Positions 8,866 to 17,354 are shown, numbered from the stretch's first letter. The stretch is DNA of 64,000 nucleotides from Pseudomonas gingeri (GCF_013385425.1 NZ_JACAQA010000007.1:1-64000); one strand, 5' to 3'. The notes: a model not told the origin generated them from the letters alone. Numbers and translations: made by a program.

Positions 8866-10146
8866 TCAGGCCAGCAGCTTGCGCTCGGTCTTGCCGTACT
8901 TGATCGATTTCTCGTCCGGGATCATCAGGCCGGTCTGCTCGTCGCGGCCCTGCAGGATGAACCGCGCATCGGCCTTGCCCAACTGCTCGGCGGCCTTCTG
9001 GCTGTCGGCACCGATCTCGCCCTTTTTCATGCGGTTGACGATCACGCCCACGGCGGTGTCCTTGAAGTCACGCAGCATCCAGGCATCGCCGTCGCTGTCA
9101 CCGGCCACCAGCACCGGGCCATAACCCTTCTTCGCCACCAGGATATTCTTGATGCCGATGGTCTTGCCCGGGCCGTAGTTGAAGTGCCAGTTCGGCAGGT
9201 AACTGCTGTCGTACTTGCCGTCGGTCATGGACAGGCGCAGGCCGATCACGTTTTCCGGCGGCACGCCGTAGCCGTAGTTGGGGTTGCCGGCGAACACCCG
9301 GACCACATCGTCGATGGACGCGGTGCTGACATACACGTCAATGCCGTTGGCCCGCAGCGTGTGCATCAAACCACGGATTTCCTCGTGGATACGGATACCG
9401 TGGAAGTGCGTATCGGCGACCACCCCGGCCTTGCCCGGCAGGCTGCTCGGGCTCTCGTACTTGACCTTGCGCAGGCCATCACCCAGGTCGTGGTTATTGG
9501 ACGCCTCGGCCATCGCCTGCAACTCGGCGGTGCTCATGTTCTTGTAGAAGTAGATGATCCATTTGTAGCCGATCTCCACCGGATAGCTGTCGCAGATCGC
9601 GTCATACATGAAGTAGAGCTTGGTGAAAAAGTCCTTGAACTGGTCGGTGGCGTGGATTTCTTCCAGGCTCTTGCTGCCGGCCAGGCCCTTGTAGTTGGCG
9701 TGCAGCCAGCGGTAGTCGGCTTCGACGTCGGCGGCGATGTCTTCCATGTTCACCGGCTTGCCGTCGACCGTGAGGTAATCCTTCATGAACGGACCGTTGG
9801 GTACGTCCTGGCGCAGCACGGCGGCAAACTCGTCGGGGCTGAGTTTGTACTGCAAGTTGTTCATCTGGTAGACCAGCAGCGCCTCTTCGCAGTCGTTCAT
9901 GATGCAGGTGTTGTCCCAGTCGAACACCGCATACGGACGCTTGTCCGGGTGATAGGACGCACTCTTCACGCCATGCTGGTCAATCACCGCCTGCAGGCGC
10001 TTCTGGTTCAACGGCGACCAGCGCGCCGGGTCCAACTCGCTGGGCACGGCCTTGGTCGTCGCGGCCTCGGCAAGGCGGCCGCTCAACAACAAGGGACTGA
10101 CAACGGAAACGGCGGCAAGGGTGTTCAGAAACTGGCGACGCTGCAT
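8866..10146 (-). CDS. Tat-exported HAD-superfamily phosphatase (phosphorylcholine phosphatase-like)
   Basis: A 426-residue HAD hydrolase. The N-terminus MQRRQFLNTLAAVSVVSP, ending AEA around residue 28, is a twin-arginine-like signal (RRQFL), so the enzyme probably acts in the periplasm. Motif I is FDWDNTC (D76, D78, T80), a motif II candidate is YVSTAS, and motif IV is GDSDGDAWML. Large periplasmic HAD phosphatases of this kind in pseudomonads include PchP, which hydrolyses phosphorylcholine; the substrate here is inferred only by resemblance. The ATG at 10146 has AGGAG 7 nt upstream; longer forms would place the signal peptide internally. It is divergent from a DeoR regulator 262 bp away, a likely controller. 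Confidence 0.85.
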   Translation of the reverse strand: MQRRQFLNTLAAVSVVSPLLLSGRLAEAATTKAVPSELDPARWSPLNQKRLQAVIDQHGVKSASYHPDKRPYAVFDWDNTCIMNDCEEALLVYQMNNLQYKLSPDEFAAVLRQDVPNGPFMKDYLTVDGKPVNMEDIAADVEADYRWLHANYKGLAGSKSLEEIHATDQFKDFFTKLYFMYDAICDSYPVEIGYKWIIYFYKNMSTAELQAMAEASNNHDLGDGLRKVKYESPSSLPGKAGVVADTHFHGIRIHEEIRGLMHTLRANGIDVYVSTASIDDVVRVFAGNPNYGYGVPPENVIGLRLSMTDGKYDSSYLPNWHFNYGPGKTIGIKNILVAKKGYGPVLVAGDSDGDAWMLRDFKDTAVGVIVNRMKKGEIGADSQKAAEQLGKADARFILQGRDEQTGLMIPDEKSIKYGKTERKLLA

Positions 10147-10255
10147 GGCATAACTCCTGGAATTAGAAGAATGGTCGCAAACGGAGGCGACGGCGAGTGC
10201 GTGTTTCAAGGCAAGGGCGCAGGGGAACCGGCCGCCCGGCAATGAGGCTAACGCC

Positions 10256-10310
10256 AAATACACATAAATACAACAATGCCACAATATTACACATTTATGG
10301 CACATCGACA
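10256..10310. promoter_or_regulatory. AT-rich divergent promoter region, HAD phosphatase / DeoR regulator
   Basis: The 262-bp gap 10147-10408 contains an AT-rich block far richer in A/T than its surroundings. It includes the imperfect inverted repeat TGCCA (10277-10281) / TGGCA (10298-10302), whose flanks also partly mirror each other (CAA and TAA next to the half-sites), and several ACATAAAT/ACATTTAT runs. This is a candidate DeoR operator and overlapping promoters. Nothing else coding is seen in the gap. Confidence 0.4.
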
Positions 10311-10408
10311 CTTTCTCACCGGTGGTGATGGGCCGCCGACTTGACAGCGCTGTCCCGTCTCCCACAATGCGTGCTCGGATACTGATCCCAACAGCAAGGA
10401 CATGAGGT

Positions 10409-11176
10409 ATGTGGCAAGAAGAGCGTTACCAGCGGATTCGTGCACTGCTGGCAACCTTGCAGCGCGTGACCACCGACCGCATCGTCACGGAACTGAATGT
10501 TTCCCGCGAAACAGTGCGGCGTGATCTGGTGGCGCTGGAAGCCCTGGGCGAGCTGAAACGCATCCACGGTGGCGCGATCATGGTCGAGGACGAGGCGCCG
10601 ATAGCCGAGCGCGCGCATATCAACGTCAAGTTCAAGCGTGACCTGGCCCGTGCCGCGGTGGGTTTGCTCAGCCATGGGCAGACGATCTTTATCGACGCTG
10701 GCACCACCACTGAAATTCTTGCCCAGGAACTGGCCAAGCTGGGTGGGCTGACGGTGATTACCAACGCGTTCAACGTCGCGCTGCACCTGCGCGGCAGCGC
10801 ACCGGGCAGCCTGCACAACGAAGTGATCATCCTCGGCGGTTCCCTCGGTGACCGTTCACCGGCCACGGTGGGCGCAACCACGGTGGCGGAAATCGGTCGC
10901 TATCGCGCCGACCTCGCGCTGCTCTCGCCGGTAGGCGTGGACGCCCACCACGGCGCCAGCAACTACGATCACCGCGAAAGCGAGGTGGCGCGGGCCATGG
11001 CCGAGCACGCCGAACGGGTGGTGATCCTTGCCGACTACAGCAAGCTCGGCGTACAGAGCCGTATCAGCTTCTGCCCGCCGGAACGCATCGATGTGCTGGT
11101 GACCAATCAGCGGGCCAGCGAAGAAGTGGCGTTCGAGGCACTGAAGGCCCGGTTCAAGGAAATCATCCTGGCCTGA
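10409..11176 (+). CDS. DeoR/GlpR-family transcriptional regulator
   Basis: A 255-residue DeoR-type regulator. The N-terminal HTH (about residues 3-58) shows YQRIRALLATLQRVTTDRIV and NVSRETVRRDLVALE followed by RIHGGA, the family signature. The C-terminal DeoRC sensor domain (about 75-235) has FIDAGTTTEILAQEL and VITNAFNVA, the sugar-phosphate-type pocket. The ATG at 10409 follows AAGGACATGAGGT, with AAGGA about 9 nt upstream. It is divergent from the HAD phosphatase, so a phosphorylated compound released or avoided by that enzyme could be the effector; this is inference. Confidence 0.92.
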   Translation: MWQEERYQRIRALLATLQRVTTDRIVTELNVSRETVRRDLVALEALGELKRIHGGAIMVEDEAPIAERAHINVKFKRDLARAAVGLLSHGQTIFIDAGTTTEILAQELAKLGGLTVITNAFNVALHLRGSAPGSLHNEVIILGGSLGDRSPATVGATTVAEIGRYRADLALLSPVGVDAHHGASNYDHRESEVARAMAEHAERVVILADYSKLGVQSRISFCPPERIDVLVTNQRASEEVAFEALKARFKEIILA

Positions 11177-11235
11177 TGGCCTAGGTTTCGCGCACGTTTG
11201 AAAGCGCCAGGCTGCCCAACCAGCGGCCGGCGAGC

Positions 11236-11281
11236 TTGCCAGCGATGGTGCCCAAACAGGCACCACCGGCCTCGCTGGCAA
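11236..11281. repeat. REP-like long hairpin between convergent genes
   Basis: TTGCCAGCGA (11236-11245) pairs with TCGCTGGCAA (11272-11281), and immediately inside them TGGTGCC (11246-11252) pairs with GGCACCA (11259-11265). This gives a 17-bp stem with a 6-nt bulge and a 6-nt loop. The sequence style (TCGCTGGCAAGC) is that of pseudomonad REP elements. It lies between the DeoR regulator and the propeller gene, both of which end towards it, and may terminate both transcripts. Confidence 0.5.
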
Positions 11282-11289
11282 CCTTCTGC

Positions 11290-11922
11290 TTATCTGGGTC
11301 GACGGACTGCCCGGATCTTGCCGCTGTTTCCGCCACCGCAAAAAAATCGATCCTGGCCATCGGACTCAAGCCCCGACACCCCCATGCCAGCCGGCATATC
11401 GATCCGCTCCAGCAGCGCGCCCGTCTGCGGATTCACCCGCCGAACATCGCTCTTGTCGTCTTCCCAGGTACCGTGCCAAAGCTCGCCATCAACCCAGGTC
11501 ACCCCCGTGACGAAACGCTTCGATTCGATAATGCGCAGAACCGCCCCGGTTTCGGGATCGACCTGATGAATCCGACGCCCCCGATGCTGCCCGACCCAGA
11601 GCGTTCCCTCGGCCCATGCCAACCCGGAGTCACCGCCATCGCCGGGGGCCGGTATGCTCGAAAGCACCTCGCCGGTCTTCGGATCGATCTTGCGGATGCG
11701 CCCCTCGGCAATCTGGAACAGGTACCGGCCATCAAACGCGGTGCCGGCCTGCGCGGCAACATCGATCGAGCGCACCACCGCCCCGGTTTCCGGGTCAAGG
11801 GCATTGAGCCTGTCACCCGAGGCAAACCAGACGTGCTGGCCGTCATAGGTCACGCCCGCAACCGAGTCGGCCCCTGGAAAAGGCCCGTATTCACGAAGAA
11901 TTTCAGCTTGAGAGTTTTTCAT
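11290..11922 (-). CDS. Beta-propeller protein (glutamine cyclotransferase / SMP-30-like)
   Basis: A 210-residue protein without signal peptide built of repeated propeller blades: TYDGQHVWFASGDRLNALDP, RYLFQIAEGRIRKIDPKTGE, LWVGQHRGRRIHQVDPETG and VNPQTGALLERIDMP. Each blade carries a W-(V/F)-x-x-(G/S) strand followed by a DPxTG turn, as in PQQ/YVTN and glutaminyl cyclotransferase propellers. The C-terminus GNSGKIRAVRRPR looks natural, so the gene seems complete although short. It is transcribed after the TPR/winged-helix regulator, with 9 bp between them, and they probably form one operon. Function is unknown; a ligand-sensing or sugar-lactone role is possible. Confidence 0.8.
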   Translation of the reverse strand: MKNSQAEILREYGPFPGADSVAGVTYDGQHVWFASGDRLNALDPETGAVVRSIDVAAQAGTAFDGRYLFQIAEGRIRKIDPKTGEVLSSIPAPGDGGDSGLAWAEGTLWVGQHRGRRIHQVDPETGAVLRIIESKRFVTGVTWVDGELWHGTWEDDKSDVRRVNPQTGALLERIDMPAGMGVSGLESDGQDRFFCGGGNSGKIRAVRRPR

Positions 11923-11931
11923 GACCTCAGT

Positions 11932-13158
11932 CTAGTCGCTGCCCAGCGGCCCCGGGAGTAACAAAGTTGACGGGAACCCCGGCACGGACGGGAGCGTCCA
12001 GCGGCAGGCCGGCCCACGACCGAAAGCCTGCACCTTGCCTGTCGTCGCCAGGGCTTCGAGCGCCCGCTGCACCGTGCGCGGGCTGCTCCCCAACGCAATC
12101 GCCAGGGCCGAACTCGACCACGCTTCACCATCGGCCAAAAGGGCGAGCAGCGAACCGTGCCGCTCCTCGACAGGCGGCGCCAGGATAACCACCTCATGGG
12201 CCTGTCGCGGCATAAGCACAAAGCCCTCGCCGGTCGCCCTCACCTGCGCGAACGCGCGAATCTCACCCCGCAGCCGCCCTATTTCGACCCGCAGCCGGAC
12301 CCGGTGCGATTCATCGGCCTCCTTGCCGCGAAATGCCCGGGCGATCAGCACCTGCCGCGAGACCGCACCCGGCCAGCTCTCGGCGAGGGCACGGAGCAAC
12401 ACGAACAGGACCGGTCGCGTCGTCAGCGATACCTGGGTGTGACCTTCAACCACAGCGTAGCGGCAGGCATCCACCACCAACGCCGCGGAGGCAAACAGCT
12501 GCTCTACTTCCTCCAACAGCAGCAAACGCGCCTCACCCCCCGTGATCAGACGTGCCGCAGGTATCTTCAAGACCTGCGAGGCGCTTTCGACTTCAGCCGC
12601 CAATGCGCCGATACCCGCCTCATGGGCGGCATTTTCCGCCCGCTGCAACGCAGCGCGTGCCGCCGCCGTGTGCAGGCGCCGGATGGCGATCCCGGCGCAG
12701 GCCAACTCGTAAGCGGCCCTCAAGGGCGGCGCCAGCAATCTCGGCTCAAGCGCGTCCAGCAGACGTTCGGCCTGACCAAGATGACCGGTCAACAGCAGGC
12801 GCCGGGCTTCGAGATGACGCGCATGCGCGGCATTCAAGCGATCGCCATGCCCCTCGAGGACCGCCCGCGCGTCGGCGAGTGCCTTGACCGGCCAGGCCAG
12901 GTCACGGGAGACCAGTGCAATCTCGGCTTCGGCGACAATGCAGCGTGCCCTCGCCACCGCCTCTTGCGACCCGAAGGCACGGACTGCCAGCTTGAGCAGC
13001 GCCCTGGCACGCACCAGCTCACCCAACTGCGCCATGGCAATGCCACGCAGCGCAAGCCCGGGCCCGTCGTCGCGCAGGGCCACCCGCTTCAAGGCGCCGA
13101 GGACATCCCCGCTGGCAAGCAGCCGCGCCGCCGCCGTGATCATCGCGTCCATGGGCAT
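11932..13158 (-). CDS. Predicted transcriptional regulator: TPR-like N-terminus with two HTH regions
   Basis: A 408-residue, Ala/Leu-rich cytoplasmic protein. Residues 1-210 form helical repeats of TPR character (for example AVLEGHGDRLNAAHARHLEA, and RRLLLTGHLGQAERLLDALE). Residues about 235-325 resemble an OmpR/SARP-type winged helix (LFVLLRALAESWPGAVSRQ, then VRLRVEIGRLRGEI), and residues about 335-390 form a second HTH (LADGEAWSSSALAIALGSSP, RTVQRALEALATTGKV). It is divergent from the DUF899 gene and co-directional with the propeller gene. The ATG at 13158 is used; M4 is an alternative start. It probably controls the divergent DUF899 genes. Confidence 0.75.
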   Translation of the reverse strand: MPMDAMITAAARLLASGDVLGALKRVALRDDGPGLALRGIAMAQLGELVRARALLKLAVRAFGSQEAVARARCIVAEAEIALVSRDLAWPVKALADARAVLEGHGDRLNAAHARHLEARRLLLTGHLGQAERLLDALEPRLLAPPLRAAYELACAGIAIRRLHTAAARAALQRAENAAHEAGIGALAAEVESASQVLKIPAARLITGGEARLLLLEEVEQLFASAALVVDACRYAVVEGHTQVSLTTRPVLFVLLRALAESWPGAVSRQVLIARAFRGKEADESHRVRLRVEIGRLRGEIRAFAQVRATGEGFVLMPRQAHEVVILAPPVEERHGSLLALLADGEAWSSSALAIALGSSPRTVQRALEALATTGKVQAFGRGPACRWTLPSVPGFPSTLLLPGPLGSD

Positions 13159-13271
13159 CCCGTCAAACTTGTCACTCCCACCCTCTTCCGGCCCCGTCCT
13201 AGTCTGTTAACGACCAACCACCAACCGCTCGCACGACCGATGGTACGACGAGCACTGGCAAATGGAGAACC

Positions 13272-14072
13272 ATGATGAGCACACAGAAGATTGGCACACG
13301 CGAAGAATGGCTGGCGGCGCGACTCGACCTGCTGGCCGATGAAAAAGAACTGACCCGGCGCGGCGACGCCCTGGCCCGGCGACGCCAGGCACTGCCCTGG
13401 GTACGGATCGACAAGGCCTACCGCTTCGATACCCCGGCGGGCAACGTCTCACTGCTGGAGCTGTTCAAGGGTCGCTCGCAGCTCCTTGTCTATCACTTCA
13501 TGTTCGGGCCTGACTACAGCGCCGGCTGCCCATCCTGCTCGTCGATCGCCGATGGTTTCAATGGCATCGTTGTCCATCTCGAACACCATGACGTCGCCTT
13601 TACCGCCATCTCGCGGGCACCGCTGGCCAAGCTGCAGGCGTTCAAGCAGCGCATGGGCTGGAGCTTCGACTGGGCCAGCTCGTTCGGCAGCGATTTCAAC
13701 AGTGACTTCAATGTCTGGTTCAGCGAGGAGCAGCAGCGCGAAGGCGGCATCGTCTACAACTACCTGCGCGAGGCGCCTTTGGCGGGGCCACAGAGAGGCC
13801 AGACCGTCAAGGAGTGGCAACTGCAAGGTAGTGAAAGTCCGATTGCCCGGACCGCCGCCGCCACCGGCACCGACATAGCCACCTTCATTCGCGAACGGCC
13901 CGGTCTCAGCGCCTTCGTGCTTGAAGAGGGCGAGATCTACCACACCTACTCCAGCTATGCCCGTGGGTTGGACGGTATCTGGGGCATGTACCAGTGGCTC
14001 GACCGCGCGCCCAAGGGCCGCAACGAGCAGGGTATCTGGTGGCGCCGCCACGACGAATACGATCAGGAGTAA
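13272..14072 (+). CDS. DUF899 family protein, thioredoxin-fold
   Basis: A 266-residue protein of the DUF899 (AhpC/TSA-like, thioredoxin-fold) family. Typical features are ALPWVRIDKAYRFDTPAGNV, LLVYHFMFGPDYSAGCPSCS with a CPSC pair at the redox-active position, AISRAPLAKLQAFKQRMGW, the SFGSDFNSDFNV segment and GIWWRRHDEY at the end. Activity is not established for the family; a redox or peroxide role is suggested by the fold. The preceding bases ATGGAGAACC give GGAG just before ATG-ATG, so either Met at 13272 or 13275 may be used. A small membrane protein gene follows 5 bp later. Confidence 0.9.
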   Translation: MMSTQKIGTREEWLAARLDLLADEKELTRRGDALARRRQALPWVRIDKAYRFDTPAGNVSLLELFKGRSQLLVYHFMFGPDYSAGCPSCSSIADGFNGIVVHLEHHDVAFTAISRAPLAKLQAFKQRMGWSFDWASSFGSDFNSDFNVWFSEEQQREGGIVYNYLREAPLAGPQRGQTVKEWQLQGSESPIARTAAATGTDIATFIRERPGLSAFVLEEGEIYHTYSSYARGLDGIWGMYQWLDRAPKGRNEQGIWWRRHDEYDQE

Positions 14073-14077
14073 GCAAC

Positions 14078-14344
14078 ATGCTCTTGTCCAGTCGAACAAA
14101 TGAAGATCGATCGAACGGAGCGCCAGCCGGCAATGCGCTGAGCATTGCCGACTGGATGTGCCTGGCCGCGGCCCCAACCTTCGCCGGCATGGCACTGCTC
14201 ACGGCCCTCAGCCCGGGCACGCAGATGGCCTGCTCGTCGATGCAGGGAACCTTTGCCCTCGACGGCATGGTGACGATGTACCTGATCATGGGCGCCTTGC
14301 ATCTACCGCCCTGGCTACGGCTGCTTTCCGGACGCTCCCGTTGA
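14078..14344 (+). CDS. Small predicted membrane protein next to DUF899
   Basis: An 88-residue product starting MLLSSRTNEDRSNG at 14078, with GGAG 8-9 nt upstream, only 5 bp after the DUF899 stop, so co-translation is likely. Two hydrophobic stretches (MCLAAAPTFAGMALLTAL and MVTMYLIMGALHL) suggest two membrane helices with a CSS segment between them. The reading frame is open further upstream, but that part overlaps DUF899 in another frame. Unknown function, probably a membrane partner of the DUF899 protein. Confidence 0.65.
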   Translation: MLLSSRTNEDRSNGAPAGNALSIADWMCLAAAPTFAGMALLTALSPGTQMACSSMQGTFALDGMVTMYLIMGALHLPPWLRLLSGRSR

Positions 14345-14460
14345 TTCAACGACGGCGGACAGAAAGGATTCCGGCATCGGCTGGGACTACAGAATCCTAT
14401 TGCTGCTTTATTATCATCATATGTTAATGTTATGCACATGACCCCCGTGGAGCAAGCGTC

Positions 14461-16107
14461 ATGATCGCGATACGAGAAGCGTGGAAATCCGGATTGCTGG
14501 GGCGCAAGCACTGGCCGCGTAATCTGGTCGCGGGGGTCATCGTGGGAATCGTCGCGCTGCCGCTGTCCATGGCCTTTGCCATCGCCTCGGGGGTCAAGCC
14601 CGAACAAGGCATCTATACCGCCATTGTCGGCGGCCTGCTGGTGTCCTTGTTCGGTGGCAGCCGGGTACAGATCGCCGGCCCCACCGGTGCCTTTATCGTG
14701 ATCCTGGCCAGTATCAGCGCCCGCTACGGCATTGACGGCCTGCAGATAGCGACGCTCATGGCCGGGGCGATCCTGCTGCTGCTCGGGATCACCCGGCTCG
14801 GCGCCATTATCAAGTTCATCCCCGACCCGGTGATCGTAGGCTTCACCGCCGGTATCGGCGTGATTATCTGGGTCGGACAATGGAAAGACTTCTTCGGCCT
14901 GCCGAAAGTCGCCGCCGGTCATTTTCATGAACAGCTCTGGCACCTGCTTCAAGCGCTGCCGCAGCTTCACCCGGCAACAACCCTGCTGGCATGCCTGAGC
15001 CTGCTGCTGGTATTGCTCACGCCCAGGCTCCCCGGTATGAAACGCGTGCCCGGGCCATTGGTCGCGATGGTGGTCGCCACCGTCATGCAGTCGTTTTTCC
15101 AGTTTCCCGGGGTGGCCACGATCGGCAGCGCCTTCGGCGGGATCCCCCAGGGGTTGCCGACCTTGAGCCTGCCGGAAGTGACCCTGCCGCGAATCATCGA
15201 ATTGATCGGCCCGGCGTTCGCCATCGCCATGCTGGGCGCCATCGAGTCGTTACTCTCGGCGGTGGTCGCCGACGGCATGGCCGGCACCCGGCATGACTCC
15301 AACCAGGAATTGATCGGCCAGGGCATCGCCAACCTGTTCAGCCCCTTGTTCGGCGGCTTTGCCGCGACCGGCGCCATCGCCCGAACGGCGACCAATATCC
15401 GCAACGGCGGCAACAGCCCCCTCGCCGGCCTGGCCCATGCACTGACCCTGGTGTTGCTGATTTCCTTCCTGGCGCCATTGGCTTCGAATATCCCGCTGTG
15501 TGCCCTCGCGGCCATCCTGTTTGTCGTGGCCTACAACATGAGCGAGCTGAAGCACTTCAAGCGCATGCTCCAGCGGGCGCCACGGGCCGATATCGCGATA
15601 TTGCTGATCACCTTCCTGCTGACGGTCTTCAGCGACCTGACCATCGCCGTGAATATCGGCGTCATTCTCGCCATGCTGCAATTCATGCGGCGAATGGCGT
15701 CTTCGGTGGAAGTGCAGAAAATGGTCGGCAAGGACCTGGAGGTCGAGCTGCGCCTCAACGGCCAGGTCGAGTTACCGCCCAATGTCCTGGTGTATGGCAT
15801 CGAGGGGCCGCTGTTCTTCGGGGCGGCGGAGACCTTCGAACGGGTGCTGGCACAAACCCACACCGATCCCGGGACCCTGATCATTCGCCTGAATCACGTG
15901 CCCTTCATGGACATCACGGGTTTGCAGACCCTGCTCGAAGTCATCGAGCAGCTACATGGCCGAGACATTGTCGTGAAATTGTGCGAAGCCAACGAGAAAG
16001 TCCTCGGCAAGCTGCGCAAGGCCGGGATACTCCAGGCGCTGGGGCCTGGGCACTATCATGCCGACTTCAATTCGGCACTGACCGCAACCCGTGAACCCGG
16101 GCAGTAA
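14461..16107 (+). CDS. SulP-family anion transporter with STAS domain
   Basis: A 548-residue inner-membrane transporter. About 10-12 TM segments fill residues 20-425, with family signatures VIVGIVALPLSMAFAIASGV and GSRVQIAGPTGAFIVILA. A cytoplasmic STAS domain covers about residues 440-540 (VLVYGIEGPLFFGAAETFER, HVPFMDITGLQTL). SulP proteins carry sulfate, bicarbonate or dicarboxylates; the substrate cannot be read from sequence. GTGGAG lies 9 nt before the ATG at 14461. The upstream 116 bp (14345-14460) holds an AT-rich promoter-like block around 14395-14440. It is not obviously in the DUF899 operon. Confidence 0.93.
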   Translation: MIAIREAWKSGLLGRKHWPRNLVAGVIVGIVALPLSMAFAIASGVKPEQGIYTAIVGGLLVSLFGGSRVQIAGPTGAFIVILASISARYGIDGLQIATLMAGAILLLLGITRLGAIIKFIPDPVIVGFTAGIGVIIWVGQWKDFFGLPKVAAGHFHEQLWHLLQALPQLHPATTLLACLSLLLVLLTPRLPGMKRVPGPLVAMVVATVMQSFFQFPGVATIGSAFGGIPQGLPTLSLPEVTLPRIIELIGPAFAIAMLGAIESLLSAVVADGMAGTRHDSNQELIGQGIANLFSPLFGGFAATGAIARTATNIRNGGNSPLAGLAHALTLVLLISFLAPLASNIPLCALAAILFVVAYNMSELKHFKRMLQRAPRADIAILLITFLLTVFSDLTIAVNIGVILAMLQFMRRMASSVEVQKMVGKDLEVELRLNGQVELPPNVLVYGIEGPLFFGAAETFERVLAQTHTDPGTLIIRLNHVPFMDITGLQTLLEVIEQLHGRDIVVKLCEANEKVLGKLRKAGILQALGPGHYHADFNSALTATREPGQ

Positions 16108-16122
16108 AGCCTGTCTGCCCGG
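16097..16122. terminator. Hairpin between SulP gene and RHH gene
   Basis: CCGGGCAG (16097-16104) pairs with CTGCCCGG (16115-16122) across a 10-nt loop and includes the SulP stop codon. The two genes converge here with 30 bp between them. The U-tract is missing, so it is a candidate only. Confidence 0.4.
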
Positions 16123-16137
16123 CGTCGAACGGCCGTG

Positions 16138-16323
16138 TCATTGCACCTTGCCGGCGGTCTTGCTCTGGGTCGAATAGGAAACACCGTGGGTTTCCAGGTA
16201 GTCGCGAATCAACTGGCGGACCACCTGGGACGGCGTCAGGTCCTGGGCAGCGCAAAGCTCCTCAAGGGCCTTTTTCTTGACCGGATCAATGAGTACGGTC
16301 AAGCGTGCAGTCTTGCTTTCCAT
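16138..16323 (-). CDS. Ribbon-helix-helix DNA-binding protein
   Basis: A 61-residue protein with an Arc/CopG-type ribbon-helix-helix fold: the strand TARLTVLIDP, then helix A (VKKKALEELCAAQ) and helix B (TPSQVVRQLIRDYLETHG). Such dimers bind palindromic operators through the strand. A near-perfect 27-bp palindrome overlapping a good promoter lies 24-50 bp upstream of its start, so autorepression is likely. No toxin-like partner gene is adjacent. Length and charge fit a free-standing RHH regulator. Confidence 0.8.
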   Translation of the reverse strand: MESKTARLTVLIDPVKKKALEELCAAQDLTPSQVVRQLIRDYLETHGVSYSTQSKTAGKVQ

Positions 16324-16346
16324 GGAGATACCGACACTCTGAAGCG

Positions 16347-16390
16347 GCTTATGATAATCAAATTATAATAAGCACGCTCCAGCTTGTCAC
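16347..16390 (-). promoter_or_regulatory. Promoter with overlapping 27-bp palindromic operator for the RHH gene
   Basis: On the minus strand GTGACA (16385-16390) and TATAAT (16362-16367) are separated by exactly 17 bp, giving a good sigma-70 promoter. Overlapping the -10 is a palindrome with 12-bp arms, GCTTATGATAAT (16347-16358) and ATTATAATAAGC (16362-16373), one mismatch and a 3-bp centre. The arrangement suggests autorepression by the RHH protein. The remainder of the 132-bp gap (16391-16455) is the 3' flank of yghU. Confidence 0.65.
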
Positions 16391-16455
16391 GTCCTCACCC
16401 GGGCGGCCAGCGCACGCCACCTCATCATCTTGCTTAGACGCCGCTATCGACAGGG

Positions 16456-17334
16456 TTACTCGCTCGCAACAGCCAGCTTGTCCTGGGTGCGGGTAGCGAA
16501 ATCGCTGGCATCGTGGCGCTCGCGCAACTGCCCGGAGAGCTCCCCGGACACCCGGTTGACCATGCGCCCACGTTGCACGGCGGGACGTGCGTCGATAGCA
16601 TCGGCCCAACGCTGGACATGCCGGTAATCCTGTACCGAAAGAAATTCCGCCGCCTCGTAGAGCCGACCTTTCACCAGACCACCGTACCAGGGCCAGATCG
16701 CCATGTCGGCGATGCTGTACTCGCTGCCCGCGATGTATTCGCTGACCGCCAGTTGCCGGTCGAGCACATCGAGCTGACGCTTGGTTTCCATGGCAAAACG
16801 GTCGATCGCATATTCGATCTTGGTCGGCGCATAAGCATAGAAATGCCCAAAACCACCGCCCAGGTACGGCGCGCTGCCCATCTGCCAGAACAGCCAGGAC
16901 AGGCATTCGGCCCGGGCCGCGGGTTCGGTCGGGAAGAACGCGCCGAACTTCTCGGCGAGGTACTGCAAGATGGCCCCCGACTCGAAGATGCGGATCGGTT
17001 TTGCACCGCTGTAATCCATCAGCGCCGGAATCTTCGAGTTCGGATTCACCCTGACAAAACCACTGCCGAACTGCTGGCCTTCACCAATATGGATCAACCA
17101 GGCATCGTATTCCGCCCCTGAGTGACCGAGGGCCAGCAGCTCTTCGAGCAGGATGGTGACCTTCTGGCCATTGGGCGTGGCCAGGGAATACAACTGCAGC
17201 GGGTGACGTCCGACCGGCAGGTCCTGGTCGTGGGTCGCACCGGCAATCGGCCGGTTGATATTGGCGAATTTCCCGCCATTCTCGGTGTGCCAGGTCCAGA
17301 CCTTGGGTGGCAGATACTCCGATGGGTTCGTCAT
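16456..17334 (-). CDS. yghU: YghU-type glutathione S-transferase / disulfide reductase
   Basis: A 292-residue GST of the YghU (Nu-class) type: a long N-terminal extension (PPKVWTWHTENGGKFANINR), thioredoxin-like domain (LQLYSLATPNGQKVTILLEE and SKIPALMDY), then a helical domain (SWLFWQMGSAPYLGGGFGHF). E. coli YghU (288 residues) binds two glutathiones and reduces disulfides. The TPNGQK active-site loop, in which Thr and Asn replace the catalytic Tyr/Ser of other GSTs, is intact. The ATG at 17334 is chosen because the family starts near it; a longer frame to 17436 has no support. It lies 20 bp after the RND outer-membrane gene and may be the last gene of that transcript. Confidence 0.93.
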   Translation of the reverse strand: MTNPSEYLPPKVWTWHTENGGKFANINRPIAGATHDQDLPVGRHPLQLYSLATPNGQKVTILLEELLALGHSGAEYDAWLIHIGEGQQFGSGFVRVNPNSKIPALMDYSGAKPIRIFESGAILQYLAEKFGAFFPTEPAARAECLSWLFWQMGSAPYLGGGFGHFYAYAPTKIEYAIDRFAMETKRQLDVLDRQLAVSEYIAGSEYSIADMAIWPWYGGLVKGRLYEAAEFLSVQDYRHVQRWADAIDARPAVQRGRMVNRVSGELSGQLRERHDASDFATRTQDKLAVASE

Positions 17335-17354
17335 GCTCGATAGACTCCTTGGGT

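Noticed and set aside
11181..11369. A 62-residue minus-strand frame at the end of the propeller gene
   Set aside because: It overlaps the propeller gene in another frame and is explained by the REP-like hairpin; no ribosome site.
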